From contig JALIGW010000002.1 in NCBI GenBank assembly GCA_023053685.1, positions 242,165,677 to 242,229,676 of the forward strand: DNA of 64,000 nucleotides. Direction: 5' to 3'. The notes under the pieces are model-generated. The model was not told the DNA's origin. It saw only the letters and a program-made list of their open reading frames with translations, and made no database searches. The translations under genes and the position numbers were made by a program. This document shows positions 10,961 to 35,728 of the stretch, piece after piece. Positions within the stretch are counted from its first letter, which is position 1, and each line of letters begins with the position of its first letter. The stretch is from Diadophis punctatus similis (lineage: Eukaryota > Chordata > Lepidosauria > Squamata > Dipsadidae).

Positions 10961-11754
10961 TTCAAAAGATTAAAATGCAAACCCCCCCAAAAAAAGTAGA
11001 ATCAAAACAAAACTAGACAAAACATTAAAAAATATGAATTTAAAAAAACAAAGGACAAAAACACATATTATCCCCCTAGCTGAAGAACACTGACAAAACT
11101 ATTGCAACAATAATAACTTCTGCCCTTGCAAAGCAGGTCCAAAATGTATAAGCTTCTACATCTATTTGCAACCCAACTGACCTATCATATGTTACATATA
11201 TGAAAAAAAATAGTTAACAGGTTAAAAAACAGTGAAGTTAAAGTTCGAAGTACTCTTTTAACAGATTTTTTGTATATGTAGTTTACTCATAGAAATCTTA
11301 CATGGTTTCTTATTTAACACAAATCACCCAGTACATTCTGAATCCAGGATCAAATTCTCTGGTTTGGTTCTTAATAATAAAAACTTTCCTTGGATTCTTA
11401 ATTGAAATCTTTCCCAACAATTGCCTCTCATTTTCAAAAAGTCACAGGTCTCTGTTGTAAATATCTCTGCTATGTTTCTGCCATATCAACAAGACTCTCG
11501 TTGCACAAATGCCATATTTCAAAAACCTGAATGTGGTATCTCAGGCCACAAGTAGGCTAAGAGCAGAGGACAGAAAAGTTCCTTTAAGAGTTCAACAGAG
11601 CTCTATGGACATCTTCAAATTTCACTGGACAAATATTGGGGACACTTCCAGCTGCCCTTTAATCATTTCAAACAATATTGTTGGACCACTCATGTATGGA
11701 GAACAACTTGGACCATTTTCAAGGTGTGGCCTGTTGAGACTTGAAATTCCTCTG
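10961..11754. other. 3' flank of gene B exon 6
   Basis: AT-rich, probably 3' UTR and downstream region. AATAAA-like signals on the minus strand occur only near 10950-10965, at the edge of the L1 sequence; the true polyadenylation site is unknown. Confidence 0.4.
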
Positions 11755-23344
<11,590 letters not shown>

Positions 23345-23996
23345 AATTCATAGGGCTGAGACATCAGTAGCACTGGAAGCAGAACTAGGGGATTCACAAT
23401 TCATAAGCCTGAATCCATCCCCTTCCTGTTTCTAAACAGGAACAACAAGGAGAGTTGGGAGAATTCAAAGCACTCTCACAAAGCACAAGGTGGAATGCCA
23501 GTGGCTTTCCCAATTCAGAAAGAGACATACCCAGTTTCACTTGGAAAGGAGAGAGGAACCCAGCCCCTGCCTCTATTAAAATTGTGCCACACACAGTGTG
23601 ACCCGAGGCATTTATCCTCTTCTGATGCAAGATCCCTTCCATGTTGCTATAGGGTGATGTTTACATCAAAGGCACTCACTGGAGAAGTAGCAGAAGAGGT
23701 CTCAAAGACTGGAACGATGATTCACTATAATTTTCAGTAATTTCTCCTCTAGGGATCTAAACTTCTATGGGGCAGAAGGGTAACTGGGGGAAAAAAGCAA
23801 GTTAGTGAAGAACCATAGATATTCCCATTAGGGCACTGTTCTGTTGTGCTCCATCCTGTCAGGTCTTGTCTTGTCTTGTCCAGAAAATAATGTTTGATGA
23901 AGATAATCCAGTACCCAGGTAACTGAACTTCTGCTGTCCTTCAATGTGGTACCCAACCTCTTTACCTCCATGGTGCTCCCAATTAGATTTTTTTTT

Positions 23997-24650
23997 CAGA
24001 TTACTAGAGTTGGAAGGGACCTTGTAGGTCATCTAGTCCAACCCCCAGATCAAGCAGGAGTCCCTACACCATTTCAGTCAAATGGCAGTCCAATCTCTTT
24101 TTTAAAGTCTCAAGAGTTGGAGCTCTCACAACCTCCGTAGGCAAGCTGTTCCACTGGTTGATCGCTCTGATTGTCAGAAAGTTTCTCCTTATTTCCAGGT
24201 GGAATCTCTCCATGGTCAGTTTCCATCCATTATTCCATGTCTGACCTTCTGGTGCCTTGGAAAACAGCCTGACCCACTCCTCGCTGTGGCAGCCCCTCAA
24301 TTATTGGAACACTGCTATCATGTCTCCCCTGGTCCTTCTTTCGCTAGACTGGCCATGCCCAGTTCCTGCAACCGCTCTTCGTATATTATAGTTTCCAGTC
24401 CCCTAATCATCCTGGTTGCTCTCCTCTGCACTTTCTCTAGAGTCTCAATGTCTTTTTTGTAGTGGGGTGACCAAAACTGGATGCAGTACTCTAGGTGTGG
24501 TCTAACTAAGGCTTTATAGAGTGCTATTAGTACCTCCCTAGTCCTAGATTGTATCCCTCAATTAATGCAATTTGGGATTTTTTCTGCCACTCTAGATTGG
24601 TGACACTTAACTCTAGTGCTGACTTTCTTCTAACACCAGTTCTTGGATTA
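23997..24650 (-). mobile_element. CR1-type LINE 3' region between genes B and C
   Basis: Paralogue of the element at 6467, with small frame-breaking changes. Confidence 0.78.
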
Positions 24651-25189
24651 TATCAAGGAAAATCTCCCTTGAATTGAGTTCATACCAATGTTTACTTTAT
24701 TTAAAAACAGGCAAATCTAAAAGTGGTTATAAGGCTAAAAATCTAAAAGTTTATGTTGATAAAATTGCTTTACAAAGAATAATTTAGAGCAAAATTGAAA
24801 TAAAATTTATAAAAAGACATTCTAAAAAATCAAATAGTAAATATAACTTTATCTTAAACAGACGATCCAGCTTCTACATTTTTCACATGAATCTGAAAGG
24901 CTGTGCATTGTGGTTACATTAAATAATCAAAAGAAAAGAAAAAAGTGAGTCTTAGACCAGCTGTCAGCAAAATACATCATCCAAAGAGAACACAGAGAAA
25001 AAAACAAATTAAAATGTGAACTATTAAAGAGATAAAGATTTTTTTAAAATCACATTGATCTTTGAAAACTAGTTAATCTTACTCCTGGTGTGAAGGAAAT
25101 TGGTGCATGTATATGATTAATAGTTTGTCTCAAATACAAACGACACTATAGAAAACCTGGCCACATTACTAAGGGTTTCTGCAGGTACA

Positions 25190-25605
25190 TTAGCAAAAAA
25201 GAGTTTCTCCACATTGGTCAGTGGTGCAGGCTATATGGCATGGTCCTTAAATGCTGCACATTTATCCAGATCCAAAAGGAGACGAAGCAGACTGAGAATG
25301 TCTGGAATGCTTCGACGAAACAGACATGATTTACACTTGACTGTAAAAAATATGATTTCTGTAATAGAGATGTTGAAAGTCTGGAATGCCCTACCTGATT
25401 CAGTTGTCTCAGCTACAAATGTTCACAGTTTCAGTCACAAATTGACTTCCGTGGACCTGACTTCATACTTAAGTGGTCAGTGGAGGGAGTGTGCATAAGT
25501 GCACTAATGTGCCTATCGTCCCTGTCATTGTATTTTTATTCTCTTATTCTTGTTCTCATTTTTGTTTGACAAATTCAAACAAACAAACAAACAAACAAAC
25601 AAACA
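25190..25605 (+). mobile_element. Non-LTR retrotransposon 3' end, B-C intergenic
   Basis: Paralogue of the fragment at 8330. KVWNALPDSVVSATNVHSFS is in one frame here. Confidence 0.5.
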
Positions 25606-25967
25606 ATACAGCTAAGAAGGATGACACAGACAACCACACATATTTCTGCTAAATTTGAGAATAAATGTGATGATTTTAGGAGAAGTTCATTCTTATGGCA
25701 TAAACAAGATTCACATTGCACAAGAATCATGTTTCAAATATTTGTGTTGTGGCATTTCAAGCCACAGGCGAAGGGGATACGACAGATATGGTAATCCAAC
25801 AGTTCAGGAGAACTCACAGCCAATTTGCAATTCTGTTGGACAAGGATGGGGACACACTTCAATTATTTCAAGCATAATGGTTGGCCCAGGTCCTGTATTA
25901 AAACAGCCCATTTTCTACTTTTGGCCTGTTGGAATGTGTTGAGAGTGAAAATTCCTCTTTCTCACAT

Positions 25968-26362
25968 TTATACTTTTCTTCTGGTTGTAAGCTGTTCCTT
26001 TGAATTCCGGTCAGGTCTCAGAATAATAATGTAGCACTTGGGGATGAAAATGCAGCCCAGCAATCCGGCACTGGAAGCCAAGATGGAGAAGACCTGCACA
26101 GCCACCATGTATTTCCCTTTGGTGCTCAGGTAGGTGGGCACAAAACTCACCCAGACACTGCAGAAGACCAGCATGCTGAAGGTGATCAGCTTGGCTTCAT
26201 TGAAGGCCCCAGGCAGATTCCTGGCCAGAAAAGCGACTGTGAAGCAGATGGCAGCCAGGAAATCCATGTAGCTGAGGGTGATGTAGAACATGACAACAGA
26301 GTCTTCGTTGCATTGCAGGATAATCATTCCAGGCTGAGAGTGTGGTCAGAGCCAGGAAATGG
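25968..26362 (-). pseudogene. V2R transmembrane-exon remnant (between B and C)
   Basis: Same 3' half of exon 6 as the remnant at 9560, without the LTR. Open from IILQCNED to the stop. Upstream, a one-base loss relative to the sister copies (agtgtggtcag against atgtgggtcag) breaks the frame before the L1 junction near 26362. No partner exons belong to it. Confidence 0.85.
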
Positions 26363-27025
26363 GTGTGAAAAGTGTAAAAACAAAGAAGGGACCTTTTATC
26401 ATCTATGGTGGACATGTGATGAAGCAAAAAATAATTGAACTATGTTTCATATTTTAATACACAAAATCCTGAAAATGGAGATAGATATGAAACCAGAACT
26501 TTTCATCTTTGGCTTAATGGAAAAAGAATTGGATAAAAAGCTTGGAACTTTGTTACCATATATGTTGACAGCAACAAGAGTATTGTATGTGCAAAAACGA
26601 AAGGACACTTTGATTCCTACTATAGAAGACTGTTTGCAGAAGTTGATGGAGTTGGCTGAAATGGCAAAATTGACTACTTTGCTCAAAGAAAGGAACATAA
26701 ATACTTTTGTTTCCACATGGAAACCGCTTCTGAACTTCGTGCTTGATGAGAAAAAGAATAAAACTGTGATTCTGGGTTTTACAGATTAGACTAATAGATT
26801 CTTGTAGAAATGACTGGTTTATACTATTATGGCAATGCCTTATTCTACTGTAATAGTTGGAAGTCAATGCTTCTTTTTCTTATTCTTTCTCTAACCTTCC
26901 TCATTTTTCTCTGCCCTTTCCCCTTCCCTATCCCTGTCCTTTTATTTGCTTTCTTATTTTGTATTTCACAACACTTTATAACCTAATAGAATGTATTCTG
27001 ACAATTTTATTTTATTCAAAAGATT
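26363..27025 (+). mobile_element. L1 LINE 3' end, paralogue
   Basis: Same fragment as at 10301, open over about 115 codons (KPELFIFGLMEKELDKKL) before a stop. The unit downstream lacks about 310 bp that is present near 11140-11400 and 43830-44090. Confidence 0.75.
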
Positions 27026-27533
27026 AAAATGCAAAACCCAAAAGAAAAAAATAGAGTCAAAACAAAACTGGACAAAACATTAAAAAATATGAATTTAAAA
27101 AAACAAAGGACAAAAACACATATTATCCCCCTAGCTGAAGAACACTGACAAAACTATTGCAACAATAATAGCTTCTGCCTTTGCAAAGCAGGTCCAACAA
27201 TTGCCTCTCATTTTCAAAAGTCACAGGTCTCTGATGTAAATATCTCTGCTATGTTGCTGCCATATCAACAAGACTCTCGTTGCACAAATGCCATATTTCA
27301 AAAACCTGAATGTGGTATCTCAGGCCACAAGTAGGCTAAGGGCAGAGGACAGAAAAGTTCCTTTAAGAGTTCAAAAGAGCTCTATGGACAACTTCAAATT
27401 TCACTGGACAAATATTGGGGACACTTCCAGCTGCCCTTTAATTATTTCAAACAATATTGTTGGACCACTCATGTATGGAGAACAACTTGGACCATTTTCT
27501 AGATGTGGCCTGTTGAGACTTGAAATTCCTCTG

Positions 27534-28444
27534 TTAAATTTTTACATTTCTTCTGCTTGTAAGCTGCTCCTTTGTATTCAGGTCAGGCCTCAAAATGATA
27601 ATGTAGCTCTTGGGGAGGAAGATGCAGCCAAGCAGACCAGCATTGGAGGACAAGATGGAGAAGACCTGAACAGCCACCATGTATTTCCCTTTGGTGCTCA
27701 GATAGGTGGGCACAAAAGTCACCCAGACACTGCAGAAGACCAGCATGCTGAAGGTGATCAGCTTGGCTTCATTGAAGGCTCCAGGGAGATTCCTGGCTAG
27801 GAAAGCCACCACGAAGCAGATGGTAGCCAAGAAGCCCATGTAGCTGAGGGTGATGTAGAACATAACAACATAGCCTTCGTTGCATTGCTGGATGATCTCT
27901 CCAGACTGGGAGTGGAAATCAGATTCAGGGAATGGGGGAGAAAATCCCAGCCAGATGGAGCAGATGATAATTTGGACTGCAGAACAAGAAAGGACGATGG
28001 CATTGGCCAAGCTCTTTCCCAACCATCTCTTCACTCGATTGCCTGGCTTTATGGCTAGGAAAGACAGCACCACCATGATGCTTTTGGCCAAGAGAGCAGA
28101 AATTGCAACTGAGAAAATGATGTTGAAAACTGTCTGTCGGAGAAGGCAAGTGATTTTCCTTGGTTGACCAATGAAGAGAAAGGGGGACGAGAGGCAAATT
28201 AGGTGGGAGACCAAGAGAATGTAAGAGAGGTCTCGGCTGTTGGCTTTGACAATGGGAGTTTCTCGATATTTAATAAATATGATTAAAACAAGACCTGTGA
28301 TCAGGAACAGAAGTACAGCAAAAGAGACCAGGATGACACCCAGTTGTTCTTCATAAGACAGGAAGGTTATTCTTTTGGGGATACATTGGACTCGGTCCTC
28401 ATTTGGATATTTATCATCTGGACATTTGGTACATTTCTCCGTAT
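27534..28444 (-). CDS. V2R gene C exon 6 (seven-helix domain)
   Basis: 911 nt with stop, open throughout. TEKCTKC start, [20 protein letters not shown] present; [11 protein letters not shown] lacks the family cysteine. Also [14 protein letters not shown] and [12 protein letters not shown] differ from B and D. Confidence 0.91.
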
Positions 28445-31400
28445 CTGAAAAAACCCCAAAGTAATATTTCTATAAGATTCTTCACTTTTACCTTTCAAGA
28501 AACAACTTCTTTGGAAAACAGCTGATACAGTGACAATATTCCAAGATGCATTTCTTAATAATTCCACAGAAAAAAATATTAAGATGAATATCATTTTCTA
28601 AGAAAAAAAACATAGCTAAGATCTGTGAAATATGGGGAAGTCCTGCGAGGTGAAAGATTTCCTCTGTAATGTACAGAACCTTCCTAGCAACCTAGATTAT
28701 TAAAGTAATTAATGAGTCAGTTAATCTTTCTAGGCAAACATCCTGAGTACTGCCACATGACTCAATGGTGCACCCATTGTCAAGGTTCCAAATAGTAGTT
28801 GAGCAGAAATCAGAGTGTCCACACTACTTCAATATGTAGCAGTGATACCTTCCTAGTGATCCTCAGGAAATGACTGCATTGCAATCATTTTTCCAAGAGG
28901 TTGACTTGAGACAGTTCCTCAAATTTCAAAGTCCTCTTATGTTCCAAGGAAAGTAAATATTGAAGCATCCGTTAAAAAAAACCTGAAGACATATTTTCTC
29001 TGGCAGAGGTAAAGCTTGCCCATTCAGCCACAATTTCCTATCTCTTCCTAGCCCTGCTCTCAAGATTTTTTATATATATATATTTCCCATAGTTAAAAAT
29101 TTGGGCATTTTGATAATAAATTAGGAGAACAGTTGAGCTTCAATGCATCTTTCAACATGCATTGTCATCCAGAATGCTTTGGATTAATCCATTTCTACAA
29201 GGTTTCCAGTGTTACCCACCTTCCTGAGTGGAGATGGTCCCATCCGGACAAGGAACGCAGTCATAGCAGCAAACTGGCTCTCCTTCTCGAGCCCTCTTGA
29301 CAAATCCAGGATGACAATTTTCTACACATTTGGACTGAGGCAGAGACTAAGCAGAAAAAACAAGGAATGCCACAGAAAATATGTTGGGACTCACTATCCA
29401 CAGAAAGTTGAGATAGACAAGTCAAATAGCTTTTGGGCTTCAGTTAGGTCAGTGCAAAACATCACCAATTGGATTGGCCCATCTTATTTGCTCCAGTGCG
29501 AGGGGCCTATTTCAGATCCCACGTGAAATTGTATAGTTAAATTTATTCTAAAAGATTTATTAGATATTATCGTAATATATTTATTAAAATAGAAAAAAAA
29601 CTGACGAAAGAAGTAACTTCTTACCAGTAGGTTCTGGAATAGTTTCTTCTAGACTGTGTTAAACAGTGCCAAGTTCAGGGGTGCGCTGCTGGGGGTTTGC
29701 AGGGGTTCGGGAGAACCTCTAGCTAAGATTCTGTGCAGTTTAGAGAACCCCCAAATCCCTCTCCTGGCTGGCCCCGCTCACCCTGCAACACCCCACTCCT
29801 CCCCTCCCAGGAGTCCCCACGTGGCCCGTTGTTGATGCAGGTAAATGCAGGGCGTGCGTGGTGGCGTGGGGAGGGTGAAAAACCTGCCTACCGGAAGTTC
29901 GGGAAGAGCCTCTGGAGTTTCCAAGTGCTTCAATGACCCTCTAAAAGGATGCAGATTACCAGCTGTCTGCAAGGAATATAAATCCTTCCATTCCCCACTG
30001 TCCTATCAGAGCTGAAGAAGCTTCTTGGATGAGAAGAGAAACATTTTCAAAAGAAAAAACAAGAAAGCCCAGTTGCCTCCTGAAAAAGCACCTTTGGGAC
30101 AACCATGACCTCGATGACTGAGAATCTCTACAGAACTGAAGGACACGTTGGTCAATGCTATTGAAGCCTCCCGAACCATTTAAAAATATCTATAAGGATT
30201 ATACACCCCACATTCAACTCTTAGTGAAGCTCATCCTCTTTGGTGACTAAACTTATCCTACTTAAAATGGGTCCTAACCAGAGGTGGTATTCAGCCGGTT
30301 TGGACCGGTTCCCGCGAACTAGTAGTAGTGACCTGTGGGCGGGTTGGCCTGCCCACCAGCCCCGGCGATATGCCATCCTATTTAGGCATGTTTTCAAGCT
30401 ACGTGCATGTGTACAAGCCATGCGTGTGAGCAAATAGCATGCGCGGAAGGCCATGTGCATGTGTGAAAGGGATGCACGTGACCAAAGCGAGAGTGTGCGT
30501 GCGTGCGCTCACATTTGCGAACCAATAGGGAAAGTTAGTGAATACCACCCCTTGTCCTAAGGCTTTGGAAAACAAAGAATAATCTGCAATATTTTCCCCA
30601 CCTTGTTGAGCATCTTTAACCGTGAAAGGGCATCTTCACTGATAATAAGTCTCTGTCTTTCAAAACTCCCTAGTTGCTCTTGGATGGGTTCCTCACTGGG
30701 GAGAAAAACCCAGCACATGATGTCCAGATCTGCTTTTACATCCCCAGTTTGGTCCAAGTACATTTTAAAGTTGGAAAGATTGCAAAACTCATTCTTCTCC
30801 AGAAAGGGATGGAACTAAAAAAGGAACATACAGGAATTTTAAATAAGAAAACTTTGGGGTTCTTTTTAATCCCATGTGGTGCTTTTATATTTGGATTTTA
30901 GATTTTTTATTAGAGTTGGAAGGGACCTTGTAGGTCATCTAGTACACCCCTCTGCTCAAGCAGGAGTTACTACACCATTTGAGACAGATGGCAGTCCAGT
31001 CTCTCCTTGAAGGTCGCAAGAGTTGGGGCTCTCACAACCTCCACTGGCAAGCTGTTCCACTGGTTGATCGCTCTCACTGTCAGGAAAGTTTCTCCTCATT
31101 TCCAGGTTGAATCTCTCCTTGGTCAGCTTCCATCCATTATTCCTTGTCTGGCCTTCTGGTGCCTTGGAGAATAGCCTGACCCCCTCCTCTCTGTGGCATC
31201 CCCTCAAGTACTGGAACACTGCTATCATGTAACCCCTGGTCCTTCTCTTCACTAGACTGGCCAAGCTCAGTTCCTGCAACTGCTCTTCGTATGTTTTATT
31301 TTCCAGACCCTTTATCATCCTGGTTGCTCTCTTCTGCAATTTCTCTAGGGTTTCAATGTCTTTTTTGTAGTGTGGTGACCAAAAATGGATGCAGTACTCT

Positions 31401-34400
31401 AGGTGTGGTCTGACCAAGGCTTTATAGAGTGGTACTAGTACCTCTTTCGTCCTTGATTGTATCCCTCTATTTATGCAGCTCTGGACTGCGTTGGCCTTTT
31501 TGGCTGCTGTTGCATACTGCTGGCTCATATTTAGTTGGCTGTCAACCAAGACTCCGAGATCCCTCTCGCAATTGCTGCTATTGAGTGTGGTTTCGCCCAG
31601 TTTGTATGTGTATTTTTTATTCTTCTTGCCTAGATGCAGAATTTTACTTTTCTGTGTGTTAAATTTCATTTTATTGGTTTGGGCCCAGAGTTCGAGTCTG
31701 TCAAGGTCCCTCTGGATTTTGAGTCTGTCTTCTGGGGTGTTTGCTACTCCTGCCAGCTTGGTATCATCTGCAAATTTGGTTAGTTCTCCTGCTATTCCCT
31801 CATCTAGGTCATTTATGAAGATATTAAAGAGTACTGGGCCTAGGACGGAACCTTGTGGTACCCCACTGCTTACTTCTCTCCATGTGTACTTAGAGCATTT
31901 GAGGACTACTCACTGGGTACAGTTGGTCAGCCTCCTGGAAGCTCCGGAGGGCCTCCAGAGCTCGGGAAAGCCAGTTTTCACCCTCCCAGAGGCTCGAGGA
32001 AAGCCTCTGGGGCCTGGGGAAGGAAAAAACACACACACAAACACACACAATAGTGCAGGAGGCTGACTAGGCCATGCCCACCATGGCCACGCCCATCCAG
32101 CAACCTGATAGAGAACCCATTGCTGAAATTTTTGAAGCCCACCCCTGGATAATCCTAGAACAGGTTACAAACAAACAAACAAACAAACAGAGAGGTTATT
32201 CATAAACTACTTGAAAAGAACAAGGTGATTGCTACAAAGCATGGATTTGTCATGAAGTAATTTGTCAGGCTAATCTTCTCCCAGGTACACCAGATGAGCT
32301 AGTTCTACTTTATCATAAGGCTACATTAACAGAATATCACAAGTCTGAAAGGGCTAATCTCCCAACAACTATTTTTTAAGCTTGAAAACTTAAGGGTTTT
32401 TTTCCCAAGTTTCCTTGTCTGCCCTTTATGCAGCGGTAGTCTCCCCACATCTTATTTGATCATTCCTGGGCAGCATGACTTCCTTCATCATCAATGTCAT
32501 TCCCACATATAATTAAATTTCCTTAATAGATTGTGGGAATGCTTCCGATATAATTTGATTTTAGTGAATTATTAAAAAACAGCCTCCTGATCTATTTATT
32601 AGGAATCTAGTTAGGTGAGAACTGGATGCTGTGATAATTAAGTGGTTAAAATCTATTTGTAAAATTATATTCAAATAATTTGCAATGTTCTACATAAAAT
32701 GGAGTAGTCATGAATAAGTTAGCCCAATAAGTTGACCATCTGTTCTGCTATAGTTAAATTTATACAGACAGAGATGACAAATCATGATTTTTTTTAAATA
32801 AAGGATTTATACCAACTCATAGGCAAAGCTAATTTCAAATATCAACTTCTTGACAGAGGAAATTGTATAAATGAAATCTACTAGAAAATATTTGCATTTT
32901 AGCAACTAGTGCTTAAGAAATTATAGTATCCCATATAAATACAAATGGATGGAGAGATACTACCGTATTTTTCGGAGTATAAGACACACTGAAGTATAAG
33001 ACGCACCTTAGTTTTGGGGGAGGAAAACAAGGGAAAAAGGCCTCTGCCTCCAAGCAATTTGCCAAACAGCAAACAGTAAACAGCACAGATGATATACATT
33101 GTTTGCTGTGTATTTCTGTGCATGTGTGCCTGACCCATAGAAATGGCAAAGAATTGGAGAAATGTACATTATGCCAGTATATTAATCCCAGAAAGTTTTC
33201 TTAAATGTAATCACACTAACTCCTCCTAATTATTTAAATAGATCTAATCCAAACATGACTAAGTCAGGTTAAATTCAGCTCCTTATTTTAATACTAATAC
33301 TTAATACTAAAACAGGACATTTCAGATTATACTTTTACAGATCTTTAAAATTGATGTGGCTTTCTGGAAGTATTCTCTGCTATTTAAAAGAAGATACAAT
33401 AGCACTGGGCCTCTTCAGGGCAAGCATTTATTTTAAAAAGCTTCTTCATTTTGTTAAGTTGTCTAGAACAATAATAAAGCAGTCTTTAAAAAATAAGTCT
33501 AATAATTTGAATACTCTGCAAACATTTAACAAAATAACATAACAGAATCTGCCTGTACCTAGGATAGAACTCACAACCTCCTGATTGTGAGGCAAGAGCT
33601 CTATCGCTGAGCCACAGCAGCTCTAGCTTTCCTTCTTGCAATTTCAGCAGTCTAATATTGCCAGTAATTTATCTCCCAGCAATATATCTCATCACAGCCA
33701 CCGTAGTTTCAGTTTCATTTTACCACGTGGCTTGCAAGCCTCTGTCAGCTGTAGGTCGGGAGGCAGTTTATCTCTACTTGTGCTCTTCTTGTGCTTTGCC
33801 CTGTTTGCTGCAAAGAGGTAAATTGCTGGCAGGCAGAGGCCAAAGGGTGGGGGTGGCTGCGTGGAGCTGCATTCGGTGTATAAGACGCACCCAAGTTTTC
33901 ACCCTCTTTTTGAGGGTAAAAAGGTGCGTCTTATACTTCGAAAAATACGGTAAGTAGATTTTGTAATTTTTCTGATAGTATTATATATGGATCCTAGTAA
34001 CTGATAATAACCTACTATTGTACAGGGGAGGGTTCTAACTTACCTCACTGCCGGTTCGCTTCCTCCGAAGCTGCGCGGCTGTGCCTCATGGGCGTGTGCG
34101 TGCACATACGCAGTGCCAAAAAAATAAAAAAATCCCCCCAAAAGCCAAAAACAAGATGATGATGCATGTGCAGTGCTGGAAATTCGGCTTCTGTGCATGC
34201 GCAGAAGAACCCCCCCCCCCAAAAAAAAAAATCTGGAAAAAAATCCAAAATAAAAAATAAATTTTTAAAAAAATATATGGTGGCATCCACGGACCAGCAC
34301 CGACAGAACCGGTTCTGTGACATCATCGTGACATCACCAGCAGTTCCCTACCAGTTTGGGCAAACCGGTCCGAACTGGGAGGAACCCACCTCTGCTATGG

Positions 34401-34632
34401 TAGTAGTAGTAGAGACATTCAGTCTCCCCTTTAATTATTGTCTTAAGGCAAAGACTGGGGAGCCATCAGTCCTAGCCTGGGATTACTGCAGAGAGGTGGG
34501 AGTGGACTAGATGCTCTCTGGGGTGACTTGAAATTTTTGAAAGTAAAATTCTACGATGGTGATCACAAACCTGTACATACAGGAATATATTAAAATGCAT
34601 GATACTTTTTTTTAAAAAAATACCATATTTAG

Positions 34633-34723
<91 letters not shown>

Positions 34724-35646
34724 TAAGAGACATGGTGGCTCAGTGGCTAAGACGCTGAGCTTATCAATCATAAAGGTTGGCAGTTCGGCAGTTCGAATCC
34801 CTAGCGCCACGTAATGGAGTGAGCTCCTGTTACTTGTCCCAGCTTCTGCCAACCTAGCAATTCGAAAGCATGTAAAAATAGAAAAAGTAGAAAACTAGGA
34901 CCATTTTGGTGCGAAGATAACAGCGTTGCGTGTGCCTTCAGTGTTTAGTCATGCCGGCCACATGACCACGGAGATGTCTTTGGACAGTGCTGGCTTGTTG
35001 GCTTTGAAATGGAGATGAGCACCGCCCCCTAGAGTCGGGAACAACCAGCACATATGTGCAAGGGGAACCTTTACCTTATCTATCTGTCTATCTATCTATC
35101 TGTCTGTTAAGGAGTTATTGTGCTGTTAAGTACATACACAGCAAAATGTGTTGTAGTAATGGTGTTGCAGTTTGATATGAATGCTATTCAGTCAATAAAC
35201 AGAATATCTTTAGTATGTACAAAGTAGTTTTTACTTGAATAGTAGCAAAGTTAGATAGGAAGTCCAAGTCATACACAGTTATTCAGTCAATGCGAAGTTT
35301 CTTCTTCTTGCCTATCTTTGTTTTAACTCACAAACAAAGATTACAGCTATTTACTCAATTCTATACTATCACAGATAGTTACTCTTCTCTTCACAGCAAT
35401 TCCACACAGTCATAAAGTAATCTACTCCATCAGTAAAGCAGCAGAGAGTCTTCAATCCGGAACACACCATCAAACACAACTCACCACACTGAACCACAAC
35501 TACCAACCACACTGAGCATGCTCTCTTGCTTACTTATATAGTAATCATCCACAATGCATTTAAAGCAATATACACATAACAATGATTTGTGGCTTAGTCA
35601 TATATTAACACACCCAATCGTTTGAACAGGGTTCTAACACTGTCAA

Positions 35647-35728
<82 letters not shown>

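Noticed and set aside
33547..33628. Possible tRNA gene on the minus strand
   Set aside because: A/B-box-like motifs are present but acceptor and anticodon arms do not pair well; better explained as a SINE head.
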